A stretch of DNA of 64,000 bases from Clostridium fallax (GCF_900129365.1 NZ_FQVM01000009.1:1-64000), one strand, 5' to 3'. Numbered from the stretch's first letter, positions 54,405 through 64,000 are shown. A program made the numbers and translations. The notes: generated by a model not told the origin, from the letters alone.

Positions 54405-55664
54405 ATGAAAAATAAAATTTTAGTTTATATTTGTAGTTTTTTTGTTTCTTTACTAATTTTAGTATTTTCTTCAAATATTTTGTTTAATAGTTCATCTAAT
54501 TCTAGTTTATCTATATTTAAAAATAAAATTTTCGCAAAAAATTCTAATTATATAGATATAAAAATTAGTGCAGTAGGAGATATCATAGTTCATGATGATC
54601 AACTAAAATCTCAATATATACCTCAATCTAAAAGCTATGATTTTACAGAATATTTTTCTCATGTTTCTGATTATCTATCTAATTCAGACTACTCTATTGC
54701 AAATTTAGAAGGAACTTTAGGAGGTGAAAAAAGAAAATTTTCCGGTTATCCTTCCTTTAATACTCCTGATGAAATCCTTGATGCCTTAAAGTATAGTGGT
54801 TTTGATATGGTAACTGCTGCAAATAATCATATTTTAGATAAAGGAACTTCTGGATTGAAAAGAACAGTAGATATAGCAAAGGAAAAAGGGTTAGATATTG
54901 TAGGTATAAAATCTGATTCTGATGATGTTTCTTATATAGTTAAAGATATTAAGGGAATAAAAATTGGCTTTGCAAATTATGTTTTTGAAACGCCTTATAA
55001 AAATGGATCAAAAACTTTAAATTCTACTCCTATTCCCGATGAAAGTTTAGTTTTAATGGATAGCTTTAATCCTAATAGAATTGAAGATACTTTATATGTT
55101 ATGAGTAAAAGAGTAGAAGATTTAAAAAAAGCTGGAGCAGAATTTATAATATTTTCCCTTCACTGGGGAGATGAATATATTAATTATCCTAATAATTATC
55201 AAAAAAAATTAGCTAAAGGATTAAGCGATATAGGGGTAGATGTAATATTAGGCTCAAATCCTCATACTATTCAACCAATGGAATTTATATCATCTGAAGT
55301 TACTGGAAAAGAAACCTTTGTAATTTATTCTATGGGGAATTTTATATCCAATCAAAGATATGAAACCTTAAAAAAACCTTCTACAGAAGATGGAATAATA
55401 GTAAACTTAAATATAACAAAAAATTTAAAAACTAAGGATATTCAGTTAAAAAAAGTAGATTATATCCCAACTTGGGTAAATAGAACTAAAAAAACTAATG
55501 GAACTTTTAATTATTCAATTATACCCTTAAATGAAAATATTATAAAAAATAATAATTTTAATTTATCTGAAGATGCTTTAGAAAGAGCAAAAAATTCTAA
55601 TGAGAATACAAAAAATTTAATTGAATCTTATTCTTCTAAGTTTACTATAGCACAAATAAACTAG
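54405..55664 (+). CDS. CapA-family protein (metallophosphoesterase fold)
   Basis: A 419-residue protein anchored by an N-terminal hydrophobic segment (about 4-24), probably extracellular. The CapA domain shows SAVGDIIVHDDQL, IANLEGTLGG, AANNHILDKG, LHWGDEYI and GSNPHTIQPMEFI, which carry the metal-binding residues of this phosphoesterase-like family. CapA proteins take part in poly-gamma-glutamate capsule export in Bacillus; no capB, capC or capD gene lies beside it, so its role here is open. Confidence 0.85.
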   Translation: MKNKILVYICSFFVSLLILVFSSNILFNSSSNSSLSIFKNKIFAKNSNYIDIKISAVGDIIVHDDQLKSQYIPQSKSYDFTEYFSHVSDYLSNSDYSIANLEGTLGGEKRKFSGYPSFNTPDEILDALKYSGFDMVTAANNHILDKGTSGLKRTVDIAKEKGLDIVGIKSDSDDVSYIVKDIKGIKIGFANYVFETPYKNGSKTLNSTPIPDESLVLMDSFNPNRIEDTLYVMSKRVEDLKKAGAEFIIFSLHWGDEYINYPNNYQKKLAKGLSDIGVDVILGSNPHTIQPMEFISSEVTGKETFVIYSMGNFISNQRYETLKKPSTEDGIIVNLNITKNLKTKDIQLKKVDYIPTWVNRTKKTNGTFNYSIIPLNENIIKNNNFNLSEDALERAKNSNENTKNLIESYSSKFTIAQIN

Positions 55665-55847
55665 AATTGATTTGATTTTTACATTAGAACTTCTTTTATT
55701 ACGCTTATATTCTTCTATATTATAGAAAGCTTTTAACTAAAAAAATATAAATATATAGTTAATACTTAATTAACTTTTAGGTAAATCATTTATTTAATTT
55801 TTCGCCTATATATTAAATATCTAATTTTTACAAACTTCTAATATAAA

Positions 55848-55896
55848 AAGAGCTATATAAATATTAAATTAATTAATTTAATATTTTCTAGCTCTT
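55848..55896. terminator. Terminator of the ClC gene
   Basis: AAGAGCTA (about 55849-55856) and TAGCTCTT (55889-55896) close a long hairpin with the inner palindrome AATATTAAATTAATT. U run on the minus strand. Confidence 0.75.
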
Positions 55897-55962
55897 ACTT
55901 TATAATAACTTTTAAATTATTAATATAAAAATACAAAATATTACTTATTTAACTTCTATTTA

Positions 55963-57543
55963 CTATTTCATTTTAACTTCCTCACATAACAAGGATAGTT
56001 TCTTTCTAACTGAGGCTTCCTCTCTATGATTAACTAAACAGATAAGAAAATCTCCTGCTATAACCTTTGTATCTCCTTTAGGAATTATCTCATTTTCTCC
56101 TCTTTTTATAGATACTATTAATGTATTATTAGGAAAAGGTATATCTTTTAATATAGCTTCTTCTATAGCTGAACCATGATGAACTATACATTCAACAAGT
56201 ATTTTATCTGTTTTAGTTTCCTCTTCTAATCCTCTTTTTTCTTTTCTTATTAATCTATCAAGTAGTGATTCATAAATAGGACTACTTTTTAATAAGTCTG
56301 CTACTAAATAAGCTGTTGCGCATACCGCAGTAGATGATAATAAATGAGTAAATGAACCACTCATCTCACATATCAATATTATTCCGGTAATTGGAGCTCT
56401 AACTATAGCAGTAAACATTCCAGCCATAGCTAAAATTACAAAGTTACTTATATAATGGCTTGGTACATTAAATAATAATATTGAAATATTTCCAAAAATA
56501 GCTCCCACCAATGCACCTAATACTAATAATGGAAATAATATTCCTCCTGGTGAGCCAGAACAAAAGCTTATCATCGAAAAAACAAATTTTCCTAATAATA
56601 ATATTATAGCCATTTTTAAAATTACTTGCCCTTTTATTAAAGATTCTATTATTTCATGTCCGCCACCTAAAACTTGTGGAAGTAATAATCCAAAAAGCAT
56701 AGCAAAAATAAAAGGTATTATCATTTTTATTCTTGTTGATGTCTTTATCTTTTTATATAAATCCTGTGTTTTTAAAAGTGTACTATTATAAATTGCTCCT
56801 CCAATTCCTATAAATATTCCTAATCCAATTAATAATAAATAATATTTTAATGGAATTGAATCATATCCCCCTATATCAAATAAAGGCTTTAATCCAAAAA
56901 ACTGTTTAGCTACATAGTCTGCAGTAACAGATGCTGACATTGCTGACAATAAAACTAAAGGTGAAAAATTTTTATGAACTTCTTCCAATGCAAACATAAC
57001 ACCTGCAAAAGGAGCATTAAAGGCTGCAGCTAAACCAGCACTAGCACCACTAGTCATTAAAAACTTTTCTTCTAATTTAACTCTCTTAAACATTTTAGCT
57101 ACCAACTGCCCACAACTTGCACCTAGTTGAATAGATGGACCTTCCCTTCCTAGAGATAATCCTGAACCTATAGCTAAAACTCCTCCTACGAACTTATTAA
57201 ACATAACTTTTATTGGAGATACATCAAAATATCCTGCCAGTATACCCTCAACTTGAGGTATTCCACTACCACTTATCATAGGTTCTTTTTCCACTAAAAA
57301 TCCTACAAAATATCCTACTATAATTAAGACTATAAGTCCTAAAGGAATATATATCTTGTTAACAGCCAAAAAACTATAAATTGTAGTAGTAAATTGTTCT
57401 GCTCTTCCTAATATAACTCTATAAAGAACTACAAAAAGACCTGAAAAGATTCCTACTAAAATTCCTTCTAATAATAATCTCAGCTTAAACTTATGCCATA
57501 AGTGGAAAATCTGAGAAGTATCACTGTTAATATTGTCTTCCAT
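55963..57543 (-). CDS. ClC-family chloride/proton antiporter with TrkA-C domain
   Basis: A 526-residue membrane protein, about 18 short helices, followed by a soluble TrkA_C-like domain (about 450-520). The chloride filter GSGIP, the gating Glu in GREGPS and the proton Glu in FALEEVHKNF are all present, so it should exchange chloride for protons rather than act as a channel. Monocistronic and divergent from the YjiH-type gene. Confidence 0.9.
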   Translation of the reverse strand: MEDNINSDTSQIFHLWHKFKLRLLLEGILVGIFSGLFVVLYRVILGRAEQFTTTIYSFLAVNKIYIPLGLIVLIIVGYFVGFLVEKEPMISGSGIPQVEGILAGYFDVSPIKVMFNKFVGGVLAIGSGLSLGREGPSIQLGASCGQLVAKMFKRVKLEEKFLMTSGASAGLAAAFNAPFAGVMFALEEVHKNFSPLVLLSAMSASVTADYVAKQFFGLKPLFDIGGYDSIPLKYYLLLIGLGIFIGIGGAIYNSTLLKTQDLYKKIKTSTRIKMIIPFIFAMLFGLLLPQVLGGGHEIIESLIKGQVILKMAIILLLGKFVFSMISFCSGSPGGILFPLLVLGALVGAIFGNISILLFNVPSHYISNFVILAMAGMFTAIVRAPITGIILICEMSGSFTHLLSSTAVCATAYLVADLLKSSPIYESLLDRLIRKEKRGLEEETKTDKILVECIVHHGSAIEEAILKDIPFPNNTLIVSIKRGENEIIPKGDTKVIAGDFLICLVNHREEASVRKKLSLLCEEVKMK

Positions 57544-57595
57544 TTAATTCTTCCTCCTTCACATTTTCACCCATTTTATTATATTACTTTACAAA

Positions 57596-57610
57596 TTGTT
57601 TATCAAACAA
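57596..57610. promoter_or_regulatory. Palindrome in the divergent ClC/YjiH promoter region
   Basis: TTGTTTATCAAACAA, a 6-bp inverted repeat around ATC. It lies between the two divergent genes and could be an operator. No known motif assigned. Confidence 0.35.
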
Positions 57611-57730
57611 ATGAAAATTAAATATTTATTAATAAATATATTTATGTATAATTATTCATTTTTCTTTACTATAATGCATAATTATGATAATATATAAACT
57701 ATATTGAATAATATTTCAAAGGAGATAATT

Positions 57731-59086
57731 ATGGAAATCAAAAAAAGTAATTCTATTAATAATAATTTATTAATGTTTATAATCCCCTCTCTATTAGGAG
57801 TATTTTTATTTATGACACCTATAAAATATAATGGAGAGTTTACTATACCAATTGCAATATTTTCAAGAGGAATTTTATCAGGTCTTACTAATATAATCTC
57901 CTTTATTTTGATGATATTAGTTTTAGTATCTGCAATAGTTTCTATAATAACTAAAATATTTAAACCAAAATTTATAATAAATAATAATTATTTAAATAAT
58001 TTATTTAATGTAACACCTTTATGGTTTATATCAAGAATTGTTGGTGCTGTATTAATAGTATCAACTTATTTCAAAATCGGACCTTCTTTTATATGGGAGA
58101 GTAATACTGGAGGTCTTTTACTTAGTGATTTATTGCCAGTTTTATTTTCAGTATTTTTATTTGCCGGAATACTTCTTCCATTAATCTTAGATTTTGGATT
58201 GTTAGAATTTACCGGTGCATTACTTACAAAATTTATGCGTCCTATTTTTAAATTACCAGGACGTTCATCAATAGATTGTATAACATCTTGGCTTGGGGAT
58301 GGTACTATAGGAGTATTATTAACTAGCAAACAATATGAAGAAGGATTTTATTCTAAAAGAGAAGCTGCAATTATAGGAACTAGTTTTTCAGCAGTATCAA
58401 TTACATTTTGCTTAGTTGTAATTTCTCAAGTTAATTTAAGCCATATGTTTGTTCCTTTTTATTTAACAGTAACTTTATGTGGAATAGTGGCAGCTATAAT
58501 TGTACCTAGAATACCACCTTTAAAAAATATACCGGATACTTATTTTAATAACTTAGAAAATAAACAAAGTGAAAAGATACCAGAAGGTCATACTACTTTT
58601 TCATGGGGATTAGAACAAGCAGTTACTAAAGCTTCTTCTAATACAGATATAAAAAAATTCTTTTCTTCTGGACTTAAAAATGTTTTAGATATGTGGATTG
58701 GAGTAATCCCTGTAGTTATGGCAATGGGTACAATAACTTTAATAGTAGCTGAGCATACTCAGTTTTTCCAAATACTTGGTATGCCTTTTATACCATTATT
58801 AAAATTATTAGGAATTCCTGAAGCTAATCAAGCATCTCAAACATTAATAATTGGATTTGCTGATATGTTTTTGCCATCTGTTCTTGCAACTACAATTCAA
58901 AGTGAAATGACTAGATTTATAATAGCATGTATATCAGTTACTCAACTTATATACATGTCTGAAGTTGGTGGAATGTTATTAGGATCTAAAATTCCAGTGA
59001 ATTTTAAAAATCTGTTTATAATATTTATAGAAAGAACTTTAATCACACTTCCAATAATAACATTAATAGCTTATATACTATTTTAG
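57731..59086 (+). CDS. YjiH-family membrane protein with nucleoside-recognition (gate) domains
   Basis: A protein of about 451 residues with about ten membrane segments. It resembles YjiH and related nucleoside-recognition/Gate proteins, with the signatures GDGTIGVLLTSKQYEEGFY and IIGTSFSAVSITF. The start is the ATG at 57731, since AAAGGAGATAATT lies just upstream; a TTG at 57704 lies on the wrong side of that site. Transport function is likely; the substrate is unknown. Confidence 0.8.
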   Translation: MEIKKSNSINNNLLMFIIPSLLGVFLFMTPIKYNGEFTIPIAIFSRGILSGLTNIISFILMILVLVSAIVSIITKIFKPKFIINNNYLNNLFNVTPLWFISRIVGAVLIVSTYFKIGPSFIWESNTGGLLLSDLLPVLFSVFLFAGILLPLILDFGLLEFTGALLTKFMRPIFKLPGRSSIDCITSWLGDGTIGVLLTSKQYEEGFYSKREAAIIGTSFSAVSITFCLVVISQVNLSHMFVPFYLTVTLCGIVAAIIVPRIPPLKNIPDTYFNNLENKQSEKIPEGHTTFSWGLEQAVTKASSNTDIKKFFSSGLKNVLDMWIGVIPVVMAMGTITLIVAEHTQFFQILGMPFIPLLKLLGIPEANQASQTLIIGFADMFLPSVLATTIQSEMTRFIIACISVTQLIYMSEVGGMLLGSKIPVNFKNLFIIFIERTLITLPIITLIAYILF

Positions 59087-59167
59087 TAATTAAAATATGA
59101 ATATTATATGACCTAAAAGATTTAAGGTATTAAAAAATAAGACTTTAAAAAACTATATATAAAAAAG

Positions 59168-59208
59168 AGATAAATCTTACATCATTCTGTAAAATTTATC
59201 TTTTTTTA
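59168..59208. terminator. Terminator after the YjiH-type gene
   Basis: A 14-bp stem with one mismatch (AGATAAATCTTACA 59168-59181, TGTAAAATTTATCT 59188-59201) followed by a T run, between convergent genes. Confidence 0.8.
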
Positions 59209-59242
59209 TTTTTATAATTATATAAAATATATTTTAAGTTAA

Positions 59243-60112
59243 TTATTCTTCTTCATCATAAACATCTAAAAAGGAATACTTTTCTCCATCCTTTTCCCAT
59301 CCTAATATAGAATTCATATTAACATTTTGAGCTGCCTTAAATATAGATTTTTCCACATTAGGGAAACCTTTTTTAAGGTTTTCAATCATATCTTTTATTT
59401 CATATCTTTTATTACCTATTTTTTTAGCTGCAACCATACATGCACAGTTTAAAGGCCAAATTCCTGCATTTTGAGTAAATCTTTTAATATACATTTCTTC
59501 TATGTAATACATTGGTCTTATAAGCTCTATTCCTTCAAAATTATCTGCCTTTAATTTTGGCATCATTGTTTTAAAGTTTCCAGAATATAAAACATTAAGC
59601 ATTGTAGTTTCTATTACATCATTATAATGATGTCCTAAGGCTAATTTATTACAACCAAGCTCCTTAGCTTTACTATATAATGCTCCTCTTCTCATTCTAG
59701 CACACATATAACACGGATAATCCTTAGCAATCTTATCTACTACATCAAAAATTCCAGACTCAAAAATTTGTATAGGTATATTTAAATAATCACAATTATC
59801 AATTAAAAGCTCCTTAATTTGAGGATGATATCCAGGATCCATTACTATAAATTCTAGTTGAAAATTCATTTGTCCATGTCTTTGAAGTTCTTGAAATAGC
59901 TTCGCCATAAGCATGCTATCCTTTCCTCCTGATATAGCTACTGCAACCTTATCTCCTTCTTCTATAAGCTTATAATCTTTTATAGCTCTTACGAATTTGG
60001 ACCATATATGTTTTTTATAAGTTTTTCTTATACTTCTTTCTATATCCTCTAAAGGCTTTCTCTCATTAAATGGTACTAATACATCACAACCATTTCCTGC
60101 AATTTCACTCAT
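59243..60112 (-). CDS. TtcA-family PP-loop ATPase
   Basis: A 289-residue protein of the tRNA 2-thiocytidine synthetase (TtcA) family, which thiolates cytidine 32 of tRNA using ATP. The PP-loop is VAISGGKDSML. The CxxC pair PCYMCARMRRGALY and LGHHYNDVIETTMLN are typical; the third Cys is probably in NCACM. Such enzymes need an iron-sulfur cluster. The paralogue group also includes other sulfur-transfer ATPases, so the target tRNA position is not certain. GAGGTGATAAA precedes the ATG. Confidence 0.85.
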   Translation of the reverse strand: MSEIAGNGCDVLVPFNERKPLEDIERSIRKTYKKHIWSKFVRAIKDYKLIEEGDKVAVAISGGKDSMLMAKLFQELQRHGQMNFQLEFIVMDPGYHPQIKELLIDNCDYLNIPIQIFESGIFDVVDKIAKDYPCYMCARMRRGALYSKAKELGCNKLALGHHYNDVIETTMLNVLYSGNFKTMMPKLKADNFEGIELIRPMYYIEEMYIKRFTQNAGIWPLNCACMVAAKKIGNKRYEIKDMIENLKKGFPNVEKSIFKAAQNVNMNSILGWEKDGEKYSFLDVYDEEE

Positions 60113-60241
60113 TTTATCACCTCATATATGTTAACTCTTTAAATTTATTATAACTAAGTTATTATATCATCTTTATTATCTTTTGTCTTAGAAAACTGTT
60201 AAAATATAAAATGTATTTTATTTTAAGAAAGGAGTTTTTTT

Positions 60242-60742
60242 ATGTATAATGCAGAATACTTTATAAAAAATTTAGAAATGATAGCACATCCTGAAGGTGG
60301 ATATTTTAAAGAGTCTTTTGTTAGTGAAGATATTTTGCCTAAAAATACTTTTCAAAATAGATTTAATTCCGATAGAAAACTTTGGACTAGTATTTATTTT
60401 CTATTAAGAGATGGAGAAGTTTCTAATTTTCATCGCTTAAAATCTGATGAGCTTTGGTATTTCCACTGCGGTTCTTCCCTAACAATTTATATGATTTCAG
60501 AAGAGGGTAAACTTATAACTAAAGAATTAGGCTTAAATATACATAATGGAGAAGTTCCTCAAGTTTTAGTTCCAAAGGGATATATTTTTGGTTCTGCAAT
60601 GAACAATAAAGGCTTTTCTTTAGTAGGTTGCATGGTATCTCCTGGATTTGATTTTAAAGATTTTGAATTATTTAAAAGGGATTATCTTATAAATAAATAT
60701 CCAAAATATAAAGATATAATAAAAAAATTAACTTTAGAATAA
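60242..60742 (+). CDS. Cupin_5 (DUF985) family protein
   Basis: A 166-residue cupin. The family signature HPEGGYFKESF lies at about 17-27, SIYFLLRDGEVSNFHRLKSDELWYFHCG in the middle and a Gly-rich strand PGFDF near the end. One metal-binding His set is visible (HR, H in YFH). The family's enzymatic role is not established. AAAGGAGTTTTTTT precedes the ATG. Confidence 0.85.
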   Translation: MYNAEYFIKNLEMIAHPEGGYFKESFVSEDILPKNTFQNRFNSDRKLWTSIYFLLRDGEVSNFHRLKSDELWYFHCGSSLTIYMISEEGKLITKELGLNIHNGEVPQVLVPKGYIFGSAMNNKGFSLVGCMVSPGFDFKDFELFKRDYLINKYPKYKDIIKKLTLE

Positions 60743-60833
60743 AACATATTCTAAATAAAATATTTGAAAGTATAGATAATCTTATTTCTTAGGAAAAACA
60801 GGCATTGAATCAAACATACAATATTACTGCACA

Positions 60834-60886
60834 AAAAGAGGTGTTATTTAAAATGATTATAAAACCCATTTTAATACACCTCTTAA
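60834..60886. terminator. Bidirectional terminator
   Basis: AAGAGGTGT (60836-60844) and ACACCTCTT (60876-60884), stem extended by TTTAAAATG/CATTTTAA. Lies between convergent genes. Confidence 0.8.
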
Positions 60887-60929
60887 CTTATTGTAATAAA
60901 AATTATCAATTTAATTAAATATTTTATTA

Positions 60930-61472
60930 TTAATAAATATAATCTAATACATTTTCACAAAGAGATATTTTAAGCTGCTTATCTTCCATAACCTTTTTAT
61001 ATGAACATAAAAATTCATTAAGCTCATTATCCCTTAAATCAATTTTTTTAAAGCTTTTTATGTTTACATTTTCCTCATCTAGTATTATTTCTACATCATT
61101 ATTTTCATTTTTTATAACATAAGTAGAAACAGATTTTACCTTTATTTTATTTTTGTATTTTTCATGAAAACTCATTGATTTTCTTACAATTTCATAGTCC
61201 TTAGATATATTAGTGTTAGAACTAAATGCTTTAAATTGACTTTCTAAAGTTGAAGGATCAAATCCATATCTCTCCATTAACTTTTTTTGTATTTCAACAA
61301 ATTTTTCCTGAGAAATATTATTTTCCTCCATATATTTAAATATATTTTTTGTTAAATCTGCCATGCTCATAGTTCCTTGAGCTACTGAATAATAAAGCTC
61401 ATAAATATATGATTCAAATTTATCTACATCTTTATTATTTTTTAGTTCATTAAAATCTATTATTCTATCCAT
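60930..61472 (-). CDS. DUF3867 family protein
   Basis: A soluble protein of about 180 residues with the DUF3867 pattern MDRIIDFNELKN...DKFESYIYELYYSVAQGTMSM. Alpha-helical, charged. The ATG at 61472 is preceded by GGAGGTAACT; the in-frame GTG at 61484 lies inside that site. The family is found in Clostridia and has no known function. Confidence 0.8.
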   Translation of the reverse strand: MDRIIDFNELKNNKDVDKFESYIYELYYSVAQGTMSMADLTKNIFKYMEENNISQEKFVEIQKKLMERYGFDPSTLESQFKAFSSNTNISKDYEIVRKSMSFHEKYKNKIKVKSVSTYVIKNENNDVEIILDEENVNIKSFKKIDLRDNELNEFLCSYKKVMEDKQLKISLCENVLDYIY

Positions 61473-61569
61473 AGTTACCTCCACTAAAAATTCTCTTAAC
61501 TATTAACATTATTATATACTTTAAATTATCTTATATAAATATAATAAATACTATTTTATCATTTATTTA

Positions 61570-61608
61570 ATAAAAGTATTAAAAAGTTATCTTATTTAAT
61601 ACTTTTAT
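61570..61608. repeat. Hairpin between the APC transporter terminator and DUF3867 gene
   Basis: A 14-bp inverted repeat (ATAAAAGTATTAAA 61570-61583, complement 61595-61608). It follows the strong terminator at 61627-61649 and could back it up or be a 5' leader structure of the DUF3867 gene. Confidence 0.5.
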
Positions 61609-61626
61609 CTATACTATTTATAAAAA

Positions 61627-61649
61627 ACTGCTGACAAAATGTCAGCAGT
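61627..61649 (-). terminator. Terminator of the APC transporter gene
   Basis: ACTGCTGAC (61627-61635), loop AAAAT, GTCAGCAGT (61641-61649); T run on the minus strand. Confidence 0.9.
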
Positions 61650-61707
61650 CATTATACAATCATAAAATCTATATAATTATTAAATAAATATAAAAATGTT
61701 TCTATAT

Positions 61708-63225
61708 TTACGCTACGTCTTCTTCTATGTCTTTTAACTTATTTTTCTTACTATAAATTTTTAAAATTACTAATGCTATAATAGTGAAGAAAATTGGTCC
61801 AACAATCATCCATATACTATCACTATATTTGCCTTTAGTAATAGGTTCTATTATAGTGAAGAAATTAGCAAAACAAACAGTTCCTGTTACCACAAAAGTG
61901 GCTATTTTATAAGAAAAATTGCCTTTATATATCTCAAAAGGTCTTTCAATATTTTTCTTTTTCTTAAAAGATATAAATGCTCCAGCTAAGAATGCTATAG
62001 GTAAAGTCATTGCAACATTAGTCATAAGAACCAATTTAGCAAAAAATTGTGATGCTCCTTCTCCTCCAAAAGATACTAAAAAAATCATTATTACAACTAT
62101 AATACATTGTATCTTCATAGCAAATTTAGGCATTCCATCTCTTACTTCCCCTAATTTTCCTGGCCATAAGTCATAAGGAGTACCCTCTATTAATTGCTTT
62201 AAAGGCATGAATGTTGCATTAAAAAATGCTCCTGTTAAAGCTAAAAACATAGAAATCCCTACAAATCTAGCTACCCATGCACCAATTAATATGCTAATAG
62301 ATTCTTGTAAACCTAAGCTATTTCCAATAGAATATCCTAAGTTTTGCATAACTACATAGGCAACATTAGCCATATTAACATCTTTACTTGACAAAATAGA
62401 TCCCCAACTTGTAAAAATACCACATAAAAATATACCAATAGCATATCCTACTGAAATTGTTATCGCTCCTATAGTTATAGCTTTAGGGAAAACCACTTCT
62501 GGATTTTCAGTTTCATCAACTACACTACCAATAAGTTCTATTCCACCAAAAGCAAATATAGCAAATACTAAAAATGAAAGTGTAGAAATAAAGCTAGTAT
62601 AATCTGGATTAGGTGATTTAAAGAAAGCACATACTGATTTAATAGGTTCTGCTAATTCTCCATGATTTAAAATTAAAACAAAGATTGCACCTATTAATAA
62701 AACAACATTTAATAAAGTTACAGCTATTCCACCTAGAGATGTTATCTTTTTTATCTTATCTAATCCTTTTGTAGAAATAACAGTAACAAAAACAACCCAA
62801 ACCATTGCTAAAAGACCTAAGGTTTGTGTTGAATTTAATCCAAAAATACTCCAAGATGAAGTAACATCTTTACCAAATATAGCATTAGATAATGGTATCC
62901 ATATAGTTGATGAAATATTAATCATCCAAATTATAAAAGATGCATACCACATAAAAGTTCCTATAAATGCATATTTAGAATTTACTGACTTTTCCATCCA
63001 TGAATACATACCGCCTTTTTCATTTTTAAAAGCAGCACCATATTCTGCAATCATAAAAGCTAGTGGAATACAAAAAGCTACCGCTGATATTATGTACCAT
63101 GGAATTGAACTATATCCCATAAGATAGAAAGATCTTGGCATGTTTGCAAAACCAAATACTGAAGTAAACATCATAAGTATTAGTGGTATTAGAGTTATCT
63201 TTTTATTTTTTTTATCTTTAGTCAT
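61708..63225 (-). CDS. APC-superfamily amino acid transporter, YjeM type
   Basis: A 505-residue membrane protein with twelve to thirteen helices of the APC superfamily. It resembles the YjeM/GadC-type glutamate:GABA antiporter group: LMMFTSVFGFANMPRSFYLMGYSSIPWY and AFGGIELIGSVVDETENPEVVFPKA. The loop with EGTPYDLWPGKLGEV is typical. It probably exchanges amino acids; the substrate is not clear. GGCGGGAGATT precedes the ATG. There is no decarboxylase gene nearby. Confidence 0.85.
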   Translation of the reverse strand: MTKDKKNKKITLIPLILMMFTSVFGFANMPRSFYLMGYSSIPWYIISAVAFCIPLAFMIAEYGAAFKNEKGGMYSWMEKSVNSKYAFIGTFMWYASFIIWMINISSTIWIPLSNAIFGKDVTSSWSIFGLNSTQTLGLLAMVWVVFVTVISTKGLDKIKKITSLGGIAVTLLNVVLLIGAIFVLILNHGELAEPIKSVCAFFKSPNPDYTSFISTLSFLVFAIFAFGGIELIGSVVDETENPEVVFPKAITIGAITISVGYAIGIFLCGIFTSWGSILSSKDVNMANVAYVVMQNLGYSIGNSLGLQESISILIGAWVARFVGISMFLALTGAFFNATFMPLKQLIEGTPYDLWPGKLGEVRDGMPKFAMKIQCIIVVIMIFLVSFGGEGASQFFAKLVLMTNVAMTLPIAFLAGAFISFKKKKNIERPFEIYKGNFSYKIATFVVTGTVCFANFFTIIEPITKGKYSDSIWMIVGPIFFTIIALVILKIYSKKNKLKDIEEDVA

Positions 63226-63622
63226 AATCTCCCGCCTTCTATATTAAATTTTAAAATAATACACTTAATTATAATTTTTTATATTCCTTTTTACAATAAT
63301 TCAATTTTTCATCAGTATCATTCAATTGATTATATTAATATTATTTTCCTTTTATATTAATCTTTATGAAGGAATAAATTCTTATATAATATTTCTCGCT
63401 TTATCTTATTAAAGTCATACAATATAGCTTACTACAGAAATTTAATTGAAACTATAGATTTAATATAAAATTTACAAAAACTTATTAAGTAAAAATTTGA
63501 TATATCATATATTATTAAATAATAAAATTCTTTTATTTATCTTAAAAAAAGAGAATACTCTTAAGAATATTCTCTTCATATACAAAACTTATATATTTAT
63601 ATTTTTTATTTTACAATTAGAA
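63226..63622. other. Intergenic stretch with a terminator
   Basis: 397 nt between the amino acid transporter gene and hcp, both on the minus strand. It contains a terminator for hcp at 63549-63574 (AAGAGAATA...TATTCTCTT with the palindrome CTCTTAAGA). The remainder, upstream of the transporter, is AT-rich with no recognised gene or leader peptide. Confidence 0.7.
63549..63574 (-). terminator. Terminator of hcp
   Basis: GAGAATA and TATTCTC arms around CTCTTAAGAA, with a T run on the minus strand. Confidence 0.75.
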
Positions 63623-64000
63623 TTATTCACCTAAAAACATTTTTATATCATCTTCTACATTTGTTATTCCACCAATACCAAAGTTTTGTACTAAAACATT
63701 AGTAACATTTGGTGATAAAAATGCTGGTAAAGTTGGTCCTAAGTGAATATTTTTAACTCCTAAGTATAATAGTGATAATAATACTATTACTGCTTTTTGT
63801 TCATACCAAGCTATATTAAATGCTATTGGTAATTTATTTATATCATCTAATTCAAAAACTTCTTTAAGTTTTAATGCTATTAATGCTAAAGAATAAGAAT
63901 CATTACATTGTCCTGCATCTAAAACTCTTGGAATTCCATTAATATCTCCTAAGTTAAGTTTATTATATTTATATTTTGCACATCCTGCTGTTAAAATAAC
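63623..64000 (-). CDS. hcp: Hydroxylamine reductase (hybrid-cluster protein), C-terminal part
   Basis: The last 125 codons of a gene that starts beyond the right edge. Motifs of the hybrid iron-sulfur cluster site are visible: [22 protein letters not shown] and WYEQKAV, with cluster ligands in the Cys of TAGC and GQC and the Glu of YEQ. It then ends [12 protein letters not shown]. Hcp proteins reduce hydroxylamine or nitric oxide in anaerobes. It is partial because of the window edge and looks intact. Confidence 0.92.
   Translation of the reverse strand, partial: VILTAGCAKYKYNKLNLGDINGIPRVLDAGQCNDSYSLALIALKLKEVFELDDINKLPIAFNIAWYEQKAVIVLLSLLYLGVKNIHLGPTLPAFLSPNVTNVLVQNFGIGGITNVEDDIKMFLGE

Overview
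The window is strongly AT-rich DNA with dense gene packing, GGAGG-type ribosome binding sites, many U-tailed hairpin terminators and a typical low-GC Firmicute gene set: FabK/FabT-type fatty acid synthesis, a V-type ATPase, pyrophosphate-dependent phosphofructokinase, Hcp, DUF3867, DUF4250 and DUF4397 proteins, and a YesLMN/Lpl-type sugar locus. This points to Clostridium sensu stricto, a relative of C. perfringens. The species cannot be fixed from sequence reading alone. No rRNA, tRNA, CRISPR array, insertion sequence or prophage block was seen.

Layout. 1-1.7 kb: a POT-family peptide transporter whose start region is repeated, inverted, at the very left edge of the window. 1.8-11.5 kb: a complete twelve-gene type II fatty acid synthesis operon on the minus strand (fabT-fabH-acpP-fabK-fabD-fabG-fabF-accB-fabZ-accC-accD-accA). 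It has a clear sigma-A promoter and a perfect FabT-type operator just downstream of it. 11.7-14.3 kb: a Fur-family regulator, an MntP-like manganese exporter and a divergent phosphofructokinase. 14.4-26.6 kb: an alpha-mannoside uptake and catabolism locus with a ROK kinase, lipoprotein binding protein, GH38 alpha-mannosidase, two LplBC-type permeases, a YesM/YesN two-component system and a divergent YesL protein. The yesN gene is split by a frameshift at a run of eight A residues.

26.8-33.6 kb: a cysteine desulfurase-like enzyme, a DUF4397 pair, an ABC-F ATPase, dUTPase and a cysteine-rich protein with three repeated prealbumin-like units. 33.6-42.2 kb: a nine-gene V-type ATPase operon in the order G/H-C-I-K-F-E-A-B-D. 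42.4-47.4 kb: cell-wall enzymes (polysaccharide deacetylase, amidase), a MATE exporter and small proteins of unknown role. 47.7-50.0 kb: an MgtC-family protein, then an NSS-family amino acid transporter. 50.2-64 kb: a PfkB kinase, adenosine deaminase, a LacI regulator, a CapA-like protein, a ClC antiporter, a YjiH-type membrane protein, a TtcA-like enzyme, a cupin, a YjeM-type amino acid transporter and the C-terminal end of hcp.

The strongest candidate for an undescribed system is the 5' leader of the NSS transporter (48408-48686). It has its own promoter and a 21-codon leader peptide whose codons 15-20 read Phe-Tyr-Phe-Ser-Tyr-Tyr. This is followed directly by a chain of six mutually exclusive helices ending in a strong intrinsic terminator. 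The geometry predicts ribosome-mediated attenuation that turns the transporter on when Phe/Tyr is scarce. This is inference from sequence and base pairing and has not been tested.
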